NCBI GenBank assembly: GCA_934249265.1
Contig: CAKQKQ010000089.1
Span: 1 to 6,753 of the forward strand
Direction: 5' to 3'
Length of the DNA stretch: 6,753 bases
Source: an uncultured Clostridia bacterium
GTDB taxonomy: Bacteria; Bacillota; Clostridia; Christensenellales; Borkfalkiaceae
Made by a program: the position numbers and the translations under genes. Positions 1 to 5,891 of this stretch are shown one piece after another. The notes under the pieces were generated by a model. The model saw only the letters and a program-made list of their open reading frames with translations, did not search any database and was not told the DNA's origin. How positions within the stretch are numbered: position 1 is the first letter of the stretch; each line of letters begins with the position of its first letter.

Positions 1-116
1 CCGTACACAAGCAAGACGTTTTCGCCGTACTTGGGCAACTCTTGATTAAGTCCGTCGAGCGAATTTTTACCGAAATAAAGTTTTGTCGGGTTGCAATAAG
101 TAAAATTTCCTAACAT
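1..116 (-). CDS. Iron-containing alcohol dehydrogenase, butanol dehydrogenase-like (5' end only, truncated by window edge)
   Basis: Only the first 38 codons are present; the gene runs off the left edge. The peptide begins MLGNFTYCNPTKLYFGKN and continues through LPKYGENVLLVYG. This is the typical N-terminus of the butanol dehydrogenase/YqhD branch of iron-dependent group III alcohol dehydrogenases: a 'F.y.nPT.l.FG' opening, then the first strand of the NAD(P)-binding domain ending in VYG just before the glycine-rich loop. Family members are cytoplasmic and reduce aldehydes to alcohols with NAD(P)H, using an Fe or Zn site in the C-terminal half, which lies outside this window. The start codon follows a good AGGAG site (complement of 123-127). 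The gene lies 108 bp downstream of the small helical protein on the same strand and is probably the last visible member of that operon. Family assignment is fairly firm; substrate and cofactor cannot be read from this fragment. Confidence 0.85.
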   Translation of the reverse strand, partial: MLGNFTYCNPTKLYFGKNSLDGLNQELPKYGENVLLVY

Positions 117-224
117 ATTTTTCTCCTTTTTATGTTTAAAATTGTGTTTTTTGCTGTTGTATTGGTCTTTTAATGTGTTTGTTCGCCTATTTTTGCGATT
201 TTTTATCGGCGCGTTTTTTTGTCA
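117..224. other. Intergenic gap between small protein gene and alcohol dehydrogenase gene
   Basis: This AT-rich spacer of 108 bp separates two leftward genes. It contains the dehydrogenase ribosome binding site (123-127) and an imperfect hairpin at about 184-211 (CGCC/GGCG outer arms, GAT/ATC inner arms). No T-run follows the hairpin in the direction of transcription, so it does not look like an intrinsic terminator. I found no convincing promoter for the dehydrogenase, so read-through from upstream is the simplest assumption. Confidence 0.4.
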
Positions 225-458
225 TTAATACTCGTCGCTTTTGATTTTGTTTGTAAGATAATCGATGCAGTCGATTTGTTTTTGCTTTACATGCACGTCG
301 GAAAGAATTTTTTTGCGGTGAGCGGTCAATTTCGGCAACATTTTGTCGAGCGTTCCGTCTTTAAAACGGCTCATACACTCTTTTATCAACTGCTCGCCGC
401 AACCCGCGTCGATTAAATTGTGATATAAAATTTCTTCTTTATTGTTTGCGTCGGGCAT
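225..458 (-). CDS. Small helical protein of unknown function (77 aa) in the CMD-cupin/dehydrogenase operon
   Basis: This is a 77-residue, charged, probably all-helical cytoplasmic protein with no signal peptide or membrane segment. Visible features are a DAGCGEQLI segment (Cys20), a second cysteine at 28, a basic stretch LTAHRKKIL around 44-52, and QKQIDCIDYLTNKI near the C-terminus (Cys64). The pattern resembles small uncharacterised Firmicutes proteins with a 'l.aGC.eelI..f' start and an 'Hr..LL..lH..Q..iDcLDyl' second half. That recollection is from memory and carries no function. Its start lies 5 bases after the stop of the CMD-cupin gene, and its GGAG site (467-470) sits inside the last codons of that gene. 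This implies translational coupling and argues strongly that the ORF is real. A regulatory or redox-adaptor role is possible, but no motif proves one. Confidence 0.8.
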   Translation of the reverse strand: MPDANNKEEILYHNLIDAGCGEQLIKECMSRFKDGTLDKMLPKLTAHRKKILSDVHVKQKQIDCIDYLTNKIKSDEY

Positions 459-463
459 AAAAA

Positions 464-1264
464 TTACTCCGCTTTGCCGGATTTTACGGCTTTGAAATAA
501 CTTTCGTCGTCAACCGGCTCTAACCATTCGTTTTTGGCGTTTTCGCCTTGAATTTCTATTGCGAGATGCGAAAACCATTCGTCGGCGGCTGCTCCGTGCC
601 AATGCTTTACACCCGCGGGAATATTGATTACCGTACCGGGGAGCATTTCTACCGCGTCTTTGCCCCATTCTTGATAAAAACCGCGACCGCCTACGCAAAT
701 AAGCATTTGCCCGCCGCCTTTATCCGCCTTGTGAACGTGCCAATTGTTGCGGCATTTCGGCTCGAAAGTCACGTTGAAAATTGGGATTTGCTCGGTCGAT
801 ACGGGCGCGATATAACTTTGACCTATAAAATATTTCGCGAAAGCGTCGTTTTTGCTTCCTATCGGGAAAAAGATTTCGCTTTGATATTTTTGCATTTCGG
901 TTTGAGTTTTTTTGGTTTTTTCGGTTGTTTCGTCTTTCCAAACTTCTTTAGCAAGACGGAAAACCGCCCACGCCTTCGGCCAGCCGACGTACATACCCGC
1001 GTGAGTGATTATTGCGGCGATTTCGTCCTTGGTTACGCCGTGCGCCTTGGCGTTTTGCAAATGGTAAGTAAGCGACGAGTCGGTAATGCCCGAAGCCATT
1101 AAAGAAACCACCGTAATTATACATTTCGTCTTTAAATTTATCGCTTGTTCGTTCCACACTTCGCCGAAAAGCACGTCGTCGTTGAGATGCGCGAACATGG
1201 GAGAAAATTCGCCGAGTTGCTCTCTGCCGGCAGTTTGCGTGATTTTTGTCGTTTTCTCTTTCAT
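464..1264 (-). CDS. Carboxymuconolactone decarboxylase-like (CMD) domain fused to a cupin domain
   Basis: This 266-residue cytoplasmic protein has two domains. Residues about 10-112 form an all-helical CMD/AhpD-like domain: GREQLGEF..MFAHLNDDVLFGEVW, then LKTKCIITVVSLMASG, HLQNAKAHGVTKDEI and ITHAGMYVGWPKAW. It lacks the CxxC pair of AhpD peroxidase-type members, having only Cys48 here, so it belongs with the non-peroxidase type. A charged linker (about 112-130) leads to a cupin at about 150-245. Cupin motif 1 has His176 and His178, with Gln186 where the usual metal-binding Glu falls. Motif 2 is PAGVKHWHGA with His221/His223. The likely metal set is therefore His-His-Gln-His. CMD-cupin proteins recur beside aldo-keto reductases and alcohol dehydrogenases under LysR or MerR control, but their reaction is not established. 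The start ATG has AAGGAG 11 bases upstream, slightly far but the only good site. It is the first gene of the leftward operon. Confidence 0.93.
   Translation of the reverse strand: MKEKTTKITQTAGREQLGEFSPMFAHLNDDVLFGEVWNEQAINLKTKCIITVVSLMASGITDSSLTYHLQNAKAHGVTKDEIAAIITHAGMYVGWPKAWAVFRLAKEVWKDETTEKTKKTQTEMQKYQSEIFFPIGSKNDAFAKYFIGQSYIAPVSTEQIPIFNVTFEPKCRNNWHVHKADKGGGQMLICVGGRGFYQEWGKDAVEMLPGTVINIPAGVKHWHGAAADEWFSHLAIEIQGENAKNEWLEPVDDESYFKAVKSGKAE
467..470 (-). promoter_or_regulatory. Ribosome binding site of the 77-aa gene, embedded in the upstream gene's end
   Basis: The minus strand reads GGAG followed by an 8-base AT spacer and the ATG at 458. The site overlaps the last codons of the CMD-cupin gene, which fixes the start of the small gene and suggests coupled translation. 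Confidence 0.7.
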
Positions 1265-1280
1265 AATAATTCACTCTCCT

Positions 1281-1381
1281 TATAGTTGTTTTGTAATTGT
1301 AATTTATTTAATTTTTTTATAATCGCAAAATCATTTAATTATTTTGTTGTCGCAAGCCGTTTAATTATTTCGTAATCGCAA
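1281..1381. repeat. Four-copy degenerate 22-bp direct repeat, 26-27 bp period
   Basis: Copies lie at 1281-1302, 1307-1328, 1334-1355 and 1360-1381. The last three share a TTTAATT(A/T)TTT start and a TCGCAA end. The copy at 1334 and the copy at 1360 match at 19 of 22 positions, exactly 26 bp apart. The copy at 1281 is more diverged, about 16 of 22 against the last, but keeps the TTT.GTAAT.G.AA tail. Spacers are 4, 5 and 4 bp. The array lies immediately upstream of the CMD-cupin ribosome binding site, so it occupies the promoter or leader of that operon. It may be a set of regulator binding sites or a decayed minisatellite. Confidence 0.7.
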
Positions 1382-1511
1382 TATCACCGCAAAAGGCATA
1401 TATATAAATGCTTGAATATGCCGACGTTTATATTTTGCCGACGATAAAGCGTTTTTCCTTTACGATTTTATTTTAACACCATTACTGTAAAATTACAAAT
1501 ATTTATATCTT

Positions 1512-1523
1512 ATATCGTGATAT
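1512..1523. promoter_or_regulatory. Palindrome ATATC-GT-GATAT upstream of the SGNH promoter, candidate operator
   Basis: ATATC and GATAT form 5-bp inverted arms around GT, ending 2 bases before the -35 box. A second inverted pair, TATGAT (1521-1526) and ATCATA (1537-1542), brackets the -35 box. A third, ATAC-TGCG-GTAT (1540-1551), overlaps the -10 box. Such dyads are plausible sites for LysR autoregulation, but AT-rich DNA yields short palindromes by chance. Confidence 0.35.
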
Positions 1524-1525
1524 GA

Positions 1526-1554
1526 TTGACTGGAATATCATACTGCGGTATAAT
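1526..1554 (+). promoter_or_regulatory. Sigma-A-type promoter for the SGNH hydrolase-LysR pair
   Basis: TTGACT (1526-1531) and a perfect TATAAT (1549-1554) are separated by exactly 17 bp, one mismatch from consensus. Transcription would start at about 1561, giving a short leader of roughly 20 bases that contains the GAGG ribosome binding site before the ATG at 1582. Confidence 0.85.
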
Positions 1555-1581
1555 ATGTAACACAGAAATTGAGGATTTATT

Positions 1582-2289
1582 ATGGATATTAAAAAATATA
1601 AAGACAAGAAAATATCGATTTTGGGCGATTCTATCAGCACTTTTGAGGGCGTAAGCATACCGAAAGACGCAAGTTTTTACGACGCACAAAACAAATTATT
1701 GTCAAACGTAATTACCGTTTGCGATACTTGGTCGGGGCAAGTGATAAATCAACTGCAAGCAAAATTGTGGGTAAACAACTCGATTTCGGGCAGTACCGTC
1801 ACTTTTCACCCGTCTTACGAAATTGAATCGTACGGTTGTAGCGACGAACGGACAAGTTCGCTACATAAAGACGGAATAAATCCCGACGTAATAATCGTGT
1901 ATTTAGGAACGAACGATTGGGGCGCGGGCGTGAAAGTTTTTGACGAGAATAATTTTGACGATTTGACCGTGTTTTTCAATGCGTATGCAAAAATGCTTAA
2001 AAAAATCAAGCAAAACTACCCCGATGCCGAAATTTGGTGCGTTACGCTTGGAAAAAGCCGTTGCTCGGCAAAAAGCAATTTTGAATTTCCATACTGTATA
2101 AACGGGCGGCATATCGAGGAATATTGCAAGGCGATTAAACATTGCGCCAAAGAAAACGGCTGTTTTGTCGTCGATTTGCTAAGCAGCGATACGGTTTACG
2201 ACACGATAGACGGTTTTCACCCCAACGTCGGCGGCATGACAACCATCGCAAACGCCGTGCTTGACCAACTGAAAAACAGCAATTTGTGA
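1582..2289 (+). CDS. SGNH/GDSL-family hydrolase, cytoplasmic
   Basis: This 235-residue protein shows the SGNH blocks in order. Block I is ILGDSIS with the nucleophile Ser17. The block II glycine is in NNSISGS (Gly70). Block III is YLGTNDWG with Asn111. Block V is TIDGFHPN with Asp210 and His213. The catalytic triad Ser17-Asp210-His213 and the oxyanion residues are therefore all in place. The family hydrolyses esters, including acyl esters and acetylated sugars. The particular substrate is not predictable here. There is no signal peptide or lipobox, so the enzyme should act inside the cell, unlike many secreted lipases and acetylxylan esterases of this fold. Its start has a good site (TTGAGG) and a near-consensus promoter. 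The LysR gene follows 48 bp later on the same strand with no terminator between, so the two are probably cotranscribed. A role linked to the divergent redox operon is conceivable but unproven. Confidence 0.92.
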   Translation: MDIKKYKDKKISILGDSISTFEGVSIPKDASFYDAQNKLLSNVITVCDTWSGQVINQLQAKLWVNNSISGSTVTFHPSYEIESYGCSDERTSSLHKDGINPDVIIVYLGTNDWGAGVKVFDENNFDDLTVFFNAYAKMLKKIKQNYPDAEIWCVTLGKSRCSAKSNFEFPYCINGRHIEEYCKAIKHCAKENGCFVVDLLSSDTVYDTIDGFHPNVGGMTTIANAVLDQLKNSNL

Positions 2290-2337
2290 TATTTATAAGG
2301 CGAATTTAGAAATTTAAAAGCATTTTTAGGTTGAAAT

Positions 2338-3207
2338 ATGGAAATAAGAGTTTTACGTTATTTTATAGAAATTGCAAGAGAAGGAAGCATGACTGCCGCG
2401 GCGGAAGTTTTACACGTTTCGCAGTCCGCCCTTTCAAAACAAATGAAAGACCTTGAAGACGAACTCGGCAAAAGGTTGTTTATTCGCAAAAGTCGAAGCG
2501 TTGCCCTCACCGAAGAAGGTATGCTTTTGCGCCGCCGAGCCGAAGATATACTCGAAATGGTGGATAAAACAACCGAGGAATTTAAAGGCATCGACGATTT
2601 GCAAGGCGGCGACGTTTATCTCGGTTGCGCCGAATCGCACCTAATTGCCCACCTTGCGCAAAAAATTAAAAATTTTAAAAAACGTTACCCGCTGTTTCGT
2701 TATCATATAATCAGCGGCGACCGCACTGTCGTGCTCGATAGACTTGACCGAGGTCTGCTCGACTTCGGCGTGGTTGTAGAACTGCCCGATTTCGACCGAT
2801 ATCAATATATCGAACTGCCGGGGGTGGACACTTGGGGCGTGCTTATGCCGAGCGATCATCCGCTTGCAAAAAAGGAAAAAATTTGCGTCGAGGATTTGTA
2901 CGGAGAAGAATTGATTTGCTCCGAGCAGTCGGTCGAGGTGGATATTCCGCGCTGGTGCGGAAGAAAAGCCGACAAATTAAATTTCAGCGGAAGTACCAAC
3001 CTTGCGTACAACGGAAGCGTATTTGTGAAAGAAGGTTTGGGACTTATGCTTTCGTTTGAACATTTAATTTCACCGAGCGAACAAAGCGGACTTGCCTTTC
3101 GTCCGCTTGAACCGAGACTCGAAAACAAGTTGTATTTGATTTGGAAAAAGTATCAAGTGTTTTCGCCTATCGCACAAAGATTACTTGAAGAATTTTTGCA
3201 GAAATAG
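2338..3207 (+). CDS. LysR-family transcriptional regulator
   Basis: This 289-residue protein has the usual length and layout of the family. Residues 1-60 are the winged helix-turn-helix: LRYFIEIAREGSMTAAAEVLHVSQ.. then SALSKQMKDLEDELGKRLFIR and the wing ending ALTEEG. A linker helix follows at about 61-85. The effector-binding domain runs from about 90 to 289, with the family's GDVYLGC opening, the RLDRGLLDFGVVVE segment, the MPSDHPLAKKE turn and KEGLGLMLSF near the end. Family members bind T-N11-A dyads as tetramers and usually control a neighbouring divergent gene. The likely targets are its own SGNH-LysR promoter and the leftward CMD-cupin operon. The inducer is unknown. The ribosome binding site is modest (AGG 8 bases upstream), fitting translation from the SGNH transcript. 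The gene ends before a strong bidirectional terminator. Confidence 0.95.
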   Translation: MEIRVLRYFIEIAREGSMTAAAEVLHVSQSALSKQMKDLEDELGKRLFIRKSRSVALTEEGMLLRRRAEDILEMVDKTTEEFKGIDDLQGGDVYLGCAESHLIAHLAQKIKNFKKRYPLFRYHIISGDRTVVLDRLDRGLLDFGVVVELPDFDRYQYIELPGVDTWGVLMPSDHPLAKKEKICVEDLYGEELICSEQSVEVDIPRWCGRKADKLNFSGSTNLAYNGSVFVKEGLGLMLSFEHLISPSEQSGLAFRPLEPRLENKLYLIWKKYQVFSPIAQRLLEEFLQK

Positions 3208-3245
3208 TTTTGGCTTTACTTTATGATTTAATACGTAAAAAGTTT

Positions 3246-3273
3246 AAAAACCCGAGATAATCTCGGGTTTTTT
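3246..3273. terminator. Bidirectional intrinsic terminator between convergent genes
   Basis: The arms CCCGAGA (3251-3257) and TCTCGGG (3261-3267) pair perfectly around a TAA loop. A-run 3246-3250 and T-run 3268-3273 flank the hairpin, so it works on both strands. It ends the rightward SGNH-LysR transcript and the leftward DUF4417 transcript. Confidence 0.93.
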
Positions 3274-3358
3274 GAATGTTTTTATGTTTTTGATTTCGGC
3301 TTGTTTTTGTAATAACGTTGCCGCCCATTGATAACGCTTTTGAGTGCCACTTAAAAAC

Positions 3359-4543
3359 TTAACCTTGCATATAGTCGGCGTTTTTCACCTTATCCCAAAT
3401 ATCGTCAAGCGGCTTGCCGTCGAGTTGGGCGTTGTCTCTAAAATCTTTGATATTGGTAAATTCAAAACAATCGTCGCCATACTCCATATATACTCGCCCG
3501 CCGTTGTTTAAATAAACAGCCGCCTCTACGTTTTTATAATAAAAAGTCATTTCGCTGTACATTTTAAGCGCGGCGACAAAATCGTCAAACGACGGTTTTA
3601 ACGGCTTGTTTTGCGCATACAACATTTTCGCTTTGTTGTAAGAAACCATATTGGGATATGACACGGAATCGGGAAATTTTTTATAATCTCTATCGAGTTT
3701 CCACGTACAGTTTTTACACTCGCCGTTGCCAAATTTGTCTTCGTAACAAATTGCTCCGCACACGGGACATTTAGTCAAATAAATTTCCGCCCACGGGTCT
3801 TCGTACTTAAAGTATTTAAAACTCGACGGGTCGAGACCAATTACGTTGCGATGTCTTTTTTCAAAATAAAATCTCGCCTGCTCTTGCGGGGATAAATCTT
3901 TAATCCATTCGTAAGTCGTCGGCAAAAAGGACTTTACGTTGCCTTGCATTTGCGCAAACGGCTCGTCATAACACAATATTAGGCTCGGCTTTATTCTTTT
4001 TATCATTTCATTGTAGCCAAGCATAAAAGACTCTTCGTCGTTTTCGCGATAATAAGTGCATACGACAACCGCCGCACCCTCTTCTATTCCGTCGAAACAA
4101 AAATTGAAAGTTCTTGCGTCACCCCAACTCACCGTAGGAATAACTTTTAAACCTTTACTTTGCCAATATGCGGCGCACCATCTGTTTTTAAAAACACTGG
4201 CTATTTGCAACGCAAGCGGCATGTTGGTAAACATGCTGAAATCGGGACTGAAAAGACAATAATATTGACTCAATTTTTCCAATTCTTGCTCTGCGTTTTC
4301 GTAGACTTTTTCAAATTTCCAATCGTAAGTAAAAAAATGAATTGTTTTGTCTTTATTGTTTTCGTCGTTTACCTTTGTATCGACGTAACTTAAAAGTTTT
4401 ATCTTTTCGATATCGATATTTTGCTTTTTAACTATGGGAAACTCGAATTTACCCACGGAATTTCCGTGATATAAAAACTCGTTCCGTACTAATTTTTGCT
4501 TGTTTTTTTCTTTTTCGATTTCATATTCTGTTTTTTCTTTCAT
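3359..4543 (-). CDS. DUF4417-domain protein with zinc ribbon and an extra C-terminal domain
   Basis: This 394-residue cytoplasmic protein is in at least three parts. After a charged, lysine-rich start, residues about 75-215 match the pattern of DUF4417: LSPDFS-like FSPDFSMFTNMPL, the FKNRWCAAYWQSKGLKVIPTVSWG segment, FCFDGIEEG, then EMIKRIKPSLILCYDE. A zinc ribbon follows with Cys259, Cys262, Cys276 and Cys279. Residues about 316-390 form another small domain rich in aromatic residues (AVYLNNGGRVYMEYGDD, ending LDDIWDKV). DUF4417 proteins often occur in phages and mobile elements and have no established activity. The zinc ribbon suggests nucleic acid or protein binding, which is inference. 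It starts 20 bp after the membrane-HD gene on the same strand with a weak ribosome binding site, so translation probably depends on the upstream gene. No phage genes are seen nearby. Confidence 0.85.
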   Translation of the reverse strand: MKEKTEYEIEKEKNKQKLVRNEFLYHGNSVGKFEFPIVKKQNIDIEKIKLLSYVDTKVNDENNKDKTIHFFTYDWKFEKVYENAEQELEKLSQYYCLFSPDFSMFTNMPLALQIASVFKNRWCAAYWQSKGLKVIPTVSWGDARTFNFCFDGIEEGAAVVVCTYYRENDEESFMLGYNEMIKRIKPSLILCYDEPFAQMQGNVKSFLPTTYEWIKDLSPQEQARFYFEKRHRNVIGLDPSSFKYFKYEDPWAEIYLTKCPVCGAICYEDKFGNGECKNCTWKLDRDYKKFPDSVSYPNMVSYNKAKMLYAQNKPLKPSFDDFVAALKMYSEMTFYYKNVEAAVYLNNGGRVYMEYGDDCFEFTNIKDFRDNAQLDGKPLDDIWDKVKNADYMQG

Positions 4544-4563
4544 ACTCTAAAAACGATTAAAAC

Positions 4564-5715
4564 TTATTTCGCTTGCTCTTCTTCTTTAATTTCGGGCTTT
4601 TTGCCGAGTCTCAACATTTCTACCAATGCGCAATATTTGTCTACAAAACAAATAATCATAGCCTCTTTCGACTTGGGTATTTCGGTTATGTTAAGCGGCC
4701 ACATATGGCTTTTTATGGCATTTTGCGTCTTTTTAGACACGTGAAATTCTTTTTCGGCGTTTTCGCTCGCGATATAAGGATGGTCAAAGCCGTGAGTTTT
4801 TCTCGCGGGGTCGCCGTCGTGCCAATCGTACAAGTAAAAATCATGCAACATCGCGCTTTCTACAAGCGTTTTTTCGTCGGCGTTTAAATGCAAACGGTCG
4901 TTGACGAGAAAACTTATCCAAGCGACGTTTTCGCAATGCTCGAGCGTGGTCGTGTCGCCGTGTTGGATAAATTTATCCATTTTTTTGACCTTTGGCGACT
5001 CGATATATTTTTTAATAAGTTGCTTAAACCTTTGAATTCGGCTCTCTTTTTCGTCGATTTTAGAACGTTTGCTTTTAAACACGGCAATTCTTTTGACCGC
5101 TTTGCCGAAGAATTTGTCTTGCGACGCAGTCATCTTCTCTACCGTGGTTTCCATTTTGTTTTGGAAGGAAGCGTCAAGTTCCGCAACGTATTTTTGGAAA
5201 TTCGTAAGTGCCGATACCGTCAACGTGGTATCCGCCGACAAAACCGCTATTAACAATAAAGCCAATACGTTTGCCGTCCAATTAGGCAAAATATTTACAA
5301 AAGCGACCGCCCACGGGATAAGGAATTTCATTACCAAAATCGCCGCCGCGCTGAACGCAAGCGAGGTCGGCACGCTCGTTCTGCCGTTTATATTGAGCGG
5401 AACGGTGCTATAATCCCACCAACGCGCGTTGAAAAGTTTTTCAAGTGCCCACGACGTTGGATATTCCAAAACCATGCTTATTACAAAACCCGCCAAAAAT
5501 ATTTGCCACACGGCGAGATTCGGCAATAGACCTATTTGTATAGCGTGGTAAATAAAATACCCGAAAACGCAACCAAAGCCGTATATCGGGCATATAGGAC
5601 CGTATAAAAAGCCCCTATTTGCCCACTTGCGGTCGCGTGTGGAACAATAAACCGTTTCCCACAACCAACCTAAAAAGCCAAACATTACGAATATGATTAT
5701 TGCTTTATTAATCAT
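4564..5715 (-). CDS. PF06541-type membrane protein (putative ABC-transporter type IV) fused to an HD phosphohydrolase domain
   Basis: This 383-residue protein has an N-terminal membrane domain and a cytoplasmic C-terminal domain. Five helices are visible at about 3-22, 38-60, 66-86, 116-138 and 146-168. The conserved PF06541 signature is at the first loop: GFLGWLWE, then NRGFLYGPICPIYGFG. Positive charges in the loops after helices 1 and 3 put these loops, and the C-terminus, in the cytoplasm. A charged, probably coiled segment (170-245) leads to an HD domain with His260, the HD pair His291-Asp292, further histidines 312 and 337, and Asp359. HD domains are metal-dependent phosphohydrolases; the substrate is unknown here. 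The ATG at 5715 has a GAGGA site and lies downstream of a good promoter. An upstream TTG at 5823 sits in that promoter's -35 box and is rejected as the start. The gene is first in an operon with the DUF4417 gene. Confidence 0.88.
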   Translation of the reverse strand: MINKAIIIFVMFGFLGWLWETVYCSTRDRKWANRGFLYGPICPIYGFGCVFGYFIYHAIQIGLLPNLAVWQIFLAGFVISMVLEYPTSWALEKLFNARWWDYSTVPLNINGRTSVPTSLAFSAAAILVMKFLIPWAVAFVNILPNWTANVLALLLIAVLSADTTLTVSALTNFQKYVAELDASFQNKMETTVEKMTASQDKFFGKAVKRIAVFKSKRSKIDEKESRIQRFKQLIKKYIESPKVKKMDKFIQHGDTTTLEHCENVAWISFLVNDRLHLNADEKTLVESAMLHDFYLYDWHDGDPARKTHGFDHPYIASENAEKEFHVSKKTQNAIKSHMWPLNITEIPKSKEAMIICFVDKYCALVEMLRLGKKPEIKEEEQAK

Positions 5716-5794
5716 AAAAATATCCTCATAAACGTTTTTATAGGCAAATTGCGTCGCTTTATTTTCGCGCGTGCATTTACCCTTTACAAAATAC

Positions 5795-5823
5795 ATTTTA
5801 GCATACTTTTGCCGTAATTTCAA
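5795..5823 (-). promoter_or_regulatory. Sigma-A-type promoter of the membrane-HD/DUF4417 operon
   Basis: On the minus strand TTGAAA (5823-5818) and TAAAAT (5800-5795) are 17 bp apart. A TGC directly before the -10 box gives an extended -10. Transcription would start near 5788, leaving a leader of about 70 bases before the ATG at 5715. This placement excludes the longer TTG-initiated reading frame from 5823. Confidence 0.8.
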
Positions 5824-5891
5824 CTGCTTTTACACTATTGATTTGCTTTGTTTTCAACTTATATCGTATTCGGCGTTTTGGCGGCAAAATA

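Larger units (their letters stand above)
1265..1581. other. 317-bp divergent regulatory region between the CMD-cupin operon and the SGNH-LysR pair
   Basis: There is no gene in this stretch. From left to right it holds the CMD-cupin ribosome binding site (1276-1281), a four-copy degenerate 22-bp repeat (1281-1381), and a short direct repeat TGCCGACG (1419-1426 and 1436-1443). It then has an AT-rich section, a palindrome (1512-1523), a near-consensus promoter for the rightward genes (1526-1554) and the SGNH ribosome binding site. The leftward promoter was not identified with confidence. A regulator encoded one gene away (LysR) and a long divergent spacer are typical of LysR-controlled loci. Confidence 0.7.

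Noticed and set aside
184..211. Hairpin in the gap before the alcohol dehydrogenase as a terminator
   Set aside because: The arms are short, the stem is broken by a large bulge, and no T-run follows on the transcribed strand.
548..1102. Rightward 184-codon open frame opposite the CMD-cupin gene
   Set aside because: It is antisense to a clear two-domain gene, has no ribosome binding site, and its translation lacks any recognisable domain.
948..1274. Leftward 108-codon GTG-started frame near the CMD-cupin start
   Set aside because: It uses the same ribosome binding site at closer spacing but encodes a low-complexity, arginine-rich peptide with no homology pattern. The CMD frame is clearly the coding one.
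1282..1330. Leftward promoter for the CMD-cupin operon (TACAAT at 1301-1296 or TATAAA at 1322-1317)
   Set aside because: Neither -10-like box has an acceptable -35 box at 16-18 bp, and the AT-rich sequence produces such boxes freely.
1419..1443. Direct repeat TGCCGACG (two copies 17 bp apart) as an operator
   Set aside because: Eight-base repeats at this spacing can arise by chance, and the flanks do not match; kept only as a note in the intergenic description.
4888..5413. Rightward open frames of 121 and 114 codons opposite the membrane-HD gene
   Set aside because: Both are complementary-strand shadows of the membrane and HD coding sequence. They overlap one another and show no family features.
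5716..5823. N-terminal extension of the membrane-HD protein from a TTG at 5823
   Set aside because: The TTG lies within the -35 box of a good promoter, so it would be upstream of the transcript start. No ribosome binding site precedes it, and the extension is not like the family. The ATG at 5715 has GAGGA and begins just before the first helix.
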